Source of the DNA: JANMJD01 sp963847945
Lineage (GTDB): Bacteria; Actinomycetota; Acidimicrobiia; Acidimicrobiales; Ilumatobacteraceae
Assembly (NCBI GenBank): GCA_963847945.1
Contig: CAWKBX010000001.1
Span: 434,001 to 498,000, forward strand
DNA length: 64,000 nt
Reading direction: 5' to 3'
Shown: piece by piece, positions 59,110-64,000 of the stretch
Numbering within the stretch: position 1 is the first letter of the stretch
Layout of the letters: the number at the start of each line of letters is the position of its first letter
Program-made: the position numbers and the translations under genes
The notes under the pieces: model-generated
What the model was told of the DNA's origin: nothing
Database searches by the model: none
What the model saw: the letters and a program-made list of their open reading frames with translations, nothing else

Positions 59110-60631
59110 GGCGGTGATGCCCTTCGAGCACCGTCTCCCGAATCATGGGATGCATGCTCTTCGCCGCGAACTCGTTGATTGCCCAGGCTACTGCCGAGTC
59201 ATCACACTCCGCAATGGCATCTGCGACACACGCAGCGTGGCCCGAGTCCCTGACTCGCTGAAGAATTCCGATCACGACGGACTGCACTCGCCACCTTGTG
59301 TGGTTGAACCCCATGTGAATCAGCGCTGGTACAGCGGCGGACAGATGGCCGCGATCGTTGGTGACGAGGAGCAGTCGTTGGAAGAAGTTGGCAACAGTGT
59401 CGCAGTAGGTGAAACCAAGACTTGCGCTTCCGATGTAGGCGGCATAGTCCACGACGATCGTCATCAGGCCATCAACGTCGATCTTCCAGAGCAGCTGAAT
59501 CGCTCCTCGGGACATCGAGGTGATCAGTTTGTCAACTGCTGGAATCTCATCGCGCCTGGATGCCAACGTCACCAAATCGATCAATCGGAGTAGCGACGCC
59601 TCCGATGGAGACTCCTCCGCCACCGCCGCTGCCAGGAGCGCGATCTCCTCCTCGGGATTGACCCACTGCCCGTTGTCCGACATCACTCGGCAAATCGCCA
59701 CCTCCATGTCTTCGACGGACTGGTATCGACCGTCTGGTTTCTGGCGTGTGGCTCTCTCAACGACATGCCTGAAGCGACCACCCGGAGGGCTGCTGCCAAT
59801 TGGGTGTTCACCTTCTACCAAGGCGTGAAGAATCTTTCCGAGACTGTAGACATCGGACGAGGGAACGGCACTCTTCGCGTTCCGCAGGACTTCCGGAGCC
59901 GTGTAGAACACGGATCCCATTCCCACGCCCGTACCTGTCAATTCCGTCGAGGCAGGATCGGTCTCACGAGCAAGACCAAAGTCCGAGACGGCCCACAGAT
60001 CAGTTCCGACCTGCAGGACGTTGGCCGGCTTCAAGTCGCGGTGGAGAGTCCCAAGATCATGTACGAATCGAACACCGGCGAGCACCTGCAGCATGACCTG
60101 AGCGATCCGGTCATCGTTACCGGAGTACTGATCCAGCATCTCCGACAGGCTGGATTTGGCCAGCGGCATTGCATACCAGAGACTGCCTCCGTCACTTTCC
60201 CCGGACTCCAGGATCTTCACGATATTCGGGTGAGCGCATTGCGAGATGAGCCGAAGCTCCCTCATGAAGCGTCGTCGCACCTGGACGTCGACTAGCTCGC
60301 GGAGAACCTTGATGGCTACGACCCCGTGTGGCTCGCCCTCCCGCACCTTCAGGTCGCTCGCCCTATAGACGTCGGCGAAGCCACCGCCATCGAGCGGCAC
60401 CGGGTCAAGCACGTATCTCTCGGCGAGAACCACCGTAGGAGCACCTGGTCTACCGGACCCCCTGCGGAGCCCCGATCCACTCCACGCTTCAACATCGTCC
60501 AGGTCCCAAATCTGGCCAGCCGATATCTCGCCAATTGGTCGAGGGAAGTCAGGTCGCTCTCGAAGTTGCAACACCCTCTGCCTAGAAACGTCTAGCTCAG
60601 CAGCCACTTCGGCCACCCCGCCGAGCCTCAC
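59075..60631 (-). CDS. Ser/Thr protein kinase with N-terminal MerR/AlpA-like helix-turn-helix
   Basis: 518 aa from GTG 60631. Residues 3-50 (GGVAEVAAELDVSRQRVLQL, IWDLDDVEAW) form an AlpA/MerR-like DNA-binding HTH. The kinase is complete: G-loop PLDGGGFADVYRA (81-88), K108 in VAIKVLRE, HRDLKPANVL (197-206), DFG 217-219 and TAPEVL. Residues 340-518 are helical and repeat-like. No membrane segment, so unlike PknB it is cytoplasmic. Fusion of a DNA-binding head to a kinase suggests signal-controlled transcription, and the nested palindrome just upstream is a natural target. Co-transcribed with the Beta-family gene. Confidence 0.85.
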   Translation of the reverse strand: MRLGGVAEVAAELDVSRQRVLQLRERPDFPRPIGEISAGQIWDLDDVEAWSGSGLRRGSGRPGAPTVVLAERYVLDPVPLDGGGFADVYRASDLKVREGEPHGVVAIKVLRELVDVQVRRRFMRELRLISQCAHPNIVKILESGESDGGSLWYAMPLAKSSLSEMLDQYSGNDDRIAQVMLQVLAGVRFVHDLGTLHRDLKPANVLQVGTDLWAVSDFGLARETDPASTELTGTGVGMGSVFYTAPEVLRNAKSAVPSSDVYSLGKILHALVEGEHPIGSSPPGGRFRHVVERATRQKPDGRYQSVEDMEVAICRVMSDNGQWVNPEEEIALLAAAVAEESPSEASLLRLIDLVTLASRRDEIPAVDKLITSMSRGAIQLLWKIDVDGLMTIVVDYAAYIGSASLGFTYCDTVANFFQRLLLVTNDRGHLSAAVPALIHMGFNHTRWRVQSVVIGILQRVRDSGHAACVADAIAECDDSAVAWAINEFAAKSMHPMIRETVLEGHHRHESSSDKSADF

Positions 60632-60641
60632 GACATCGAAC

Positions 60642-60696
60642 TAACTCTTGTCATGACGACAAGCCTAGGCCCCCCTTGTCGTCATGACAAGTGTTA
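60642..60696. promoter_or_regulatory. nested palindromic operator upstream of the HTH-kinase
   Basis: Two 22-bp arms (60642-60663 and 60675-60696) are inverted repeats of each other with one mismatch, separated by 11 bp. Each arm also contains TTGTC-N5-GACAA, itself a palindrome. The near arm lies 11 bp from the kinase GTG, where a repressor would block transcription or translation. The kinase HTH domain is the obvious candidate binder. Confidence 0.65.
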
Positions 60697-60963
60697 ATCG
60701 TGTTCCGGCCGGTAGCGGCTCGCTGAGTGGACGGAGATCCGATGGCGAGGACATCGCACCCGCAGCCTTCGTCGTGGATTGTAGAACACCAACGGTTGGC
60801 CGCGCGAGGCTTCGATGGGGAAGCCGGTTGAGGTCGCCTTTGTACCTCGAGGTCGCCTGGCAGGCTTGCTGCTGATCAAGACCGACGCGACACGGCGACC
60901 CGTGAGGGCCATCTGAAAGTGGTAGCGACATGCCTTTGACACGACCGCAAACACATGTTCGGG
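60697..60963. other. gap between the operator and tRNA-Val without a gene
   Basis: About 265 bases with no supported gene on either strand. No obvious copy of the tRNA-Val 3' end was found in it. Confidence 0.5.
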
Positions 60964-61037
60964 TGGGCACAGAGGGACTCGAACCCCCGACATCTTCCTT
61001 GTAAGGGAAGCGCTCTAACCAACTGAGCTATGCGCCC
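60964..61037 (-). tRNA. tRNA-Val (anticodon TAC)
   Basis: The 74-nt minus-strand sequence folds as a cloverleaf: acceptor GGGCGCA/TGTGCCC, D-arm with AGCTCAGTTGGTTAGAGC, anticodon stem CTTCC/GGAAG with loop CTTACAA (anticodon TAC, reads GUA), T-loop GGTTCGAGTCC. Its 3' end faces the accessory island. Confidence 0.95.
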
Positions 61038-61152
61038 GCAACGGGAGCCGAGCATATCGTTTCGGCCGCGTTCGGACATCGAGTTGCGTGTCGGGGCACG
61101 TCAGGGGCCATCCACCGTGGGGTCAAATTGCTTCGCTACCGTCACAACCCTG

Positions 61153-62027
61153 ATGCCTCAGCGTGGTGGCCGAGACGCCGACAACGAACTCCTCAGTCGC
61201 TACCTCGATGAGATTGGCGCACACCCGCTGTTGACGCGTCCGACGAGCAGGAGCTCGGTGAAACCATCCAGGCCGGCGGCGCCGAGGCCCAGGCCGCTCG
61301 TCGCCGGTTTATCCAGGCGAATCTGCGGCTCGTGGTCTCGGTCGCAAAACGTTACGAACATGCCCCCCTCGGCCTGCTCGATCTGATCCAGGAAGGCAAT
61401 CTGGGCCTGATGCGGGCCGTCGACCGGTTTGATCACACCCGCGGATTCAAGTTTTCGAGCTATGCCACCTGGTGGATTCGCCAATCGATCGGTCGGGCGC
61501 TCGATGACACCTCGCGGGCGATCAAGGTTCCTCCCCAGGTGCGCGGCTCCCTGCCGCTGATCGACCAGGTCACCGAGCGGTTGACCGGCGAGTTGGAGCG
61601 CCCGCCGACTACCGAGGAGGTCGCCACGGTGACCGGTCTGGCGGCGGAAAACGTGAGTCTCGCCCTGCTCCACCGGCGCCCGATGGCGTCGCTGCAGGAG
61701 CCGATCGACGACAGCGGTGAGTACGACATCGGTGATCTGCTGCAGGACGACGAGGACAACGGGCCGTTCGAAGCGGCGGCCGCGGCGCTCGAACGCCAGG
61801 CACTCAACATTCAGCTCTCCCGACTACAGCCCCGCGAGCGAGAAGTGCTCCAGGCCCGGTTCGGCTGGAACGGACCGGCGCGCACCGCCCAGGACATCGC
61901 CGATGAGATGGATGTCACCCGCGACCAGGTGCGCCAGATCGAGGCAAAGGCCCTTGGCAAGCTTCGGCATCCGAGCGTCGCTCGGCTATGGGCCTCGAAT
62001 CAACGCCGAACGGCGACAACGAGCTGA
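61153..62027 (+). CDS. sigma-70 family RNA polymerase sigma factor, frameshifted
   Basis: A group 1/2 sigma factor of about 290 aa. Region 1.2 (NELLSRYLDEIGAHPLLT) is in one frame and the rest in another: region 2 (LRLVVSVAKRYEHAPLGLLDLIQEGNLGLMRAVDRFDHTRGFKFSSYATWWIRQSIGRAL), region 3 and region 4 (LQPREREVLQARFGWNG, TAQDIADEMDVTRDQVRQIEAKALGKLRHP). One missing base near 61232 joins LLT to ASDEQELGE. It lacks the long N-terminal region of RpoD, so it is probably an SigB/HrdB-like alternative principal factor. Confidence 0.87.
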
Positions 62028-62083
62028 CCCAGACTCGGCCGGGTTCTCGTTCTGGCGACGCTTTCGGGTCTTCTGACGCCGTT

Positions 62084-62859
62084 TCAGGTCGCCAGAACGG
62101 CCAGGCGGCGGGCTTCGAGGAGGGCATCCAGCAACTCCGGCGTCGCCGCCGCGACCGGGGCTCGACGTGCGGTGTAGTCGCGGATGATCAGCTCGCGACC
62201 GAGGCCATCGACCATCAGCGCCCCCGCCTCGTGGCAGACCAGCCAGGCGCCGGCGTAGTCCCACACGCCGTGGCCCGAGACGCAGTCCACGAACCCGTCG
62301 AGCGTGCCTTCGGCAACCAAGCAGAGGTCGAGTGCTCCGGCCCCGAGGGTGCGGAACTGGTCCCAACCGAACGGTCGCGCCGGGTAGCCGGACAGCCCGA
62401 TGAAGCCGTCGGCGATGGCGGTACACCTCGATGAACAGGTGAAACCGATGTCGTCCGCCGGGCCCCCTCGCCACGGATCGCCGAGTATCGGGTGCCACGG
62501 GCTTGGTTGACGACCAACGCGGCCAGCGGGCCCGCTTCGTCGAACGCGCACAACGAGGTGGCGTACCACGGCACGCCCCGCGACGCGTTCGTCGATCCGT
62601 CGAGTGGATCGACGATGACCACAATCCGCCGGCCGACGTGTTCGGTGCCGCTCTCCTCCGACAGGATCCCGACCCCGGCCGCCCGCAGGTAGTCGAGAGC
62701 CACTGCGTCGGCGACCAGATCGGCCGCATACTGTCCCTCACGGCGTCCCGACGGCCCCCAGTCGGTGACGCCTACCAGTGCCTCGCCAACGGCCGAAGCG
62801 GTGGCGTGGAACAGTTCGAGCAGTTCGTGGGGATCTTCGATGGACGCGGCGATGGACAC
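62084..62859 (-). CDS. inositol-monophosphatase-family phosphatase, frameshifted
   Basis: About 258 aa. The first frame gives the metal sites E68/E69 (ILSEESGTE) and D84/D87 (VIVDPLDGSTNASRG); the second gives GVWDYAGAWLVCHEAGALMVDGLG with the third metal Asp. They meet near 62448, where GARR should run into DDIGF. Members act on inositol phosphate, histidinol phosphate or fructose bisphosphate; this one cannot be assigned. The start MSIAASIEDP is at 62859. Confidence 0.83.
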
Positions 62860-62921
62860 GGCGATGACGGTAGTGACCGCAAACCATCCTCACCGCACCC
62901 TCCAGGTGGCAGGATGGGGGC

Positions 62922-63500
62922 GTGGCCGTCATCGACGTAGCGGGCTTTATCGCCGACATGAAGAATCACGCCGTCGATCACGGTTTTCACGTGCACGACG
63001 AGCGGCATTTCGTAGAGACCTACTCCCTTCGCCAGCTGTGGGAGGTCGATTTGCACCCCGAAGAGGCGTGCAGTGGCCCAATCGACTTGCACCTCGCCCT
63101 CGACGTCGACCCGCGCGCCCTGCTCGGCTTCGAGGACGAGTTCTTACGGATGGACGATCCCGACGCCGACCCGCCCGAGGGCTACAGCTTTCCGTTGCTG
63201 TTCACTTGGACGCTCCCTCCGCTCCCCGCCCCGCCCGATCTGTTGGTGTTGGCCACCGAACTGGCGGGCGTCGGCACGATCAACCTGCCGCTCGAAGTCT
63301 CGGCGATCGATTCATTCGCCTCGGTGACCGATGCGCCCAAGCGCAGCCTGTCGATCGTCGCCCAGGTGCCGGTCAACCTCGCTGACGTCGTTCGCAACGA
63401 CGACGACTTGCTGTGCGACACGCTCGACCGCTGTCGCGACGTGAGCCTCTTTCTTCTCGAGCGCTCCGCCGATTGGCTCGGCGACGAGGCCGAGAACTGA
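62922..63500 (+). CDS. hypothetical protein
   Basis: 192 aa from GTG 62922, preceded by GGTGGCAGGATGGGGGC with a weak ribosome site. The sequence is acidic with a conserved look (AVDHGFHVHDERHFVETYSLRQLWEVDLHPEE, LHLALDVDPRALLGFEDEFL) and mixed alpha/beta pattern. No family or motif is recognised, and there is no signal peptide. It is followed 43 nt later by another small acidic protein on the same strand. Confidence 0.65.
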   Translation: MAVIDVAGFIADMKNHAVDHGFHVHDERHFVETYSLRQLWEVDLHPEEACSGPIDLHLALDVDPRALLGFEDEFLRMDDPDADPPEGYSFPLLFTWTLPPLPAPPDLLVLATELAGVGTINLPLEVSAIDSFASVTDAPKRSLSIVAQVPVNLADVVRNDDDLLCDTLDRCRDVSLFLLERSADWLGDEAEN

Positions 63501-63543
63501 TCGCCCGTGTTCCTAACGTCCAGCTTTTCAGGAGAAACTCCAC

Positions 63544-63852
63544 ATGCTCGTTCGTGAGCTGATCGACATCCTCAAGGACTATCCCCAGGGCGCCGAGGTC
63601 GAGTTGTCGATCGTCGCCGCCGTCACCGAGGAGGACGACGACATCACCGTCGATCGTTACTCGGTCGAAGGCGTGCTGCCGTGGAACGAGTCGCGTGGCG
63701 GTCCCGCGGCCGACGAGGACGATGACGATGCCCTGGTCGTCTGGCTCATCGGCGGTTCCGACGACGACGTCGACACCTTCCTCGATGCCATCGAAAACCC
63801 CGATGACGACGAGGAAGAGCACGACCACTCGGACCCCGACCACAAACACTGA
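63544..63852 (+). CDS. small very acidic hypothetical protein
   Basis: 102 aa beginning MLVRELIDILKDYPQGAEVEL, a pattern seen in small proteins of unknown function that start with xxELIxxLxxxPxxAEV. The C-terminal half is Asp/Glu-rich and ends in a His-containing tail (EEHDHSDPDHKH), which could bind metal. AGGAGAAACT precedes the ATG. Function unknown. Confidence 0.65.
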   Translation: MLVRELIDILKDYPQGAEVELSIVAAVTEEDDDITVDRYSVEGVLPWNESRGGPAADEDDDDALVVWLIGGSDDDVDTFLDAIENPDDDEEEHDHSDPDHKH

Positions 63853-63854
63853 CC

Positions 63855-64000
63855 ATGAGTGGTGATCGGCCGGCCCCACGCCGGGAGTTGTCTCCCGGGA
63901 TGCGGGAGCAATTGGATTTGGGGTATGTGTTCGGAGGGTTGGCGACGTTTGGGCAGCGGCCCTTTCTGACCGATCCGGAGCAGCTCGACGAGTGGCAGCC
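63855..64000 (+). CDS. start of a second agmatinase-family gene, cut by the window edge
   Basis: About 48 residues are visible (MSGDRPAPRRELSPGMREQL, YVFGGLATFGQRPFLTDPEQ). The GGLxTFxxxPxxxDPxxL pattern is the usual lead-in to agmatinase-family enzymes, just before the first strand of the arginase fold. The metal motifs lie beyond the window, so the call is tentative. The ATG is 2 nt after the previous stop. Confidence 0.45.
   Translation, partial: MSGDRPAPRRELSPGMREQLDLGYVFGGLATFGQRPFLTDPEQLDEWQ

Noticed and set aside
60642..60696. Insertion sequence ends or a transcription terminator
   Set aside because: No transposase lies between or near the arms, each arm is itself palindromic, and no T run follows; an operator fits better.
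60697..60964. Integrated element with an att duplication of tRNA-Val
   Set aside because: No copy of the tRNA 3' end was found at the other side of the island, and no integrase gene is present.

Overview
The window comes from a high-GC actinobacterium, most likely of the Acidimicrobiia. The evidence is a mycothiol-dependent formaldehyde dehydrogenase, an F420/luciferase-like oxidoreductase, a PPOX/F420-type flavoprotein, an ANTAR response regulator beside polA, a four-domain ribosomal protein S1, a uvrC-rapZ neighbourhood and strong G/C third-position bias. Most of it is ordinary chromosome. It starts inside rapZ and ends inside a second ureohydrolase gene.

Layout. 0-13 kb: rapZ (partial), a methyltransferase, uvrC, a vapBC module, an agmatinase-like gene, an alpha/beta hydrolase, uvrA, uvrB and a two-domain GNAT, so all three excinuclease subunits lie within 12 kb. 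13.1-19.4 kb: an accessory cluster with a cytoplasmic subtilase, a divergent TPR-CHAT protease, an ECF sigma factor coupled to an acidic beta-domain protein, a 67-aa Cys-containing protein and a 143-aa beta-rich protein. 19.5-25.6 kb: mscR, coaE, a NarL-type two-component pair and rpsA. 25.8-32.5 kb: an operon of two RND pumps flanking a small lipoprotein. 32.8-39.7 kb: methyltransferase, polA, ANTAR regulator, PPOX protein, phosphotransferase and tRNA-Leu(CAA). 39.9-45.4 kb: a type II fatty acid synthesis cluster (fabD, fabH, fabG, acpP, fabF, with fabZ opposite) followed by a tandem repeat. 45.9-52.1 kb: fasciclin lipoprotein, trpA, trpB, trpF, a GNAT and a zinc-ribbon SDR; much of this stretch is full of single-base indels. 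52.1-55.2 kb: LLM oxidoreductase, a DinB-like gene and a LigM-like O-demethylase whose 3' end is broken.

55.2-60.7 kb is an island of accessory DNA, by eye lower in GC. It holds toxin-antitoxin and recombinase remnants, a PD-(D/E)xK-type protein, a disrupted Beta-family gene and an HTH-Ser/Thr kinase preceded by a striking nested palindrome. It is bounded by tRNA-Val(TAC). After it come a principal-like sigma factor, an inositol-monophosphatase-family gene and two conserved hypothetical genes.

Two loci deserve most attention: the CHAT/subtilase/sigma cluster (13.1-19.4 kb) and the HTH-kinase/Beta/nuclease island (56-60.7 kb). Both look like regulated intracellular conflict or stress-response systems, but function is inferred from domains and layout only. 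A recurring caveat is sequence quality: uvrC, uvrA, the first GNAT, trpF-trpB-trpA, the SDR, the DinB gene, the sigma factor and the phosphatase gene all keep intact protein sequence split between frames, which looks more like consensus indels than gene decay.
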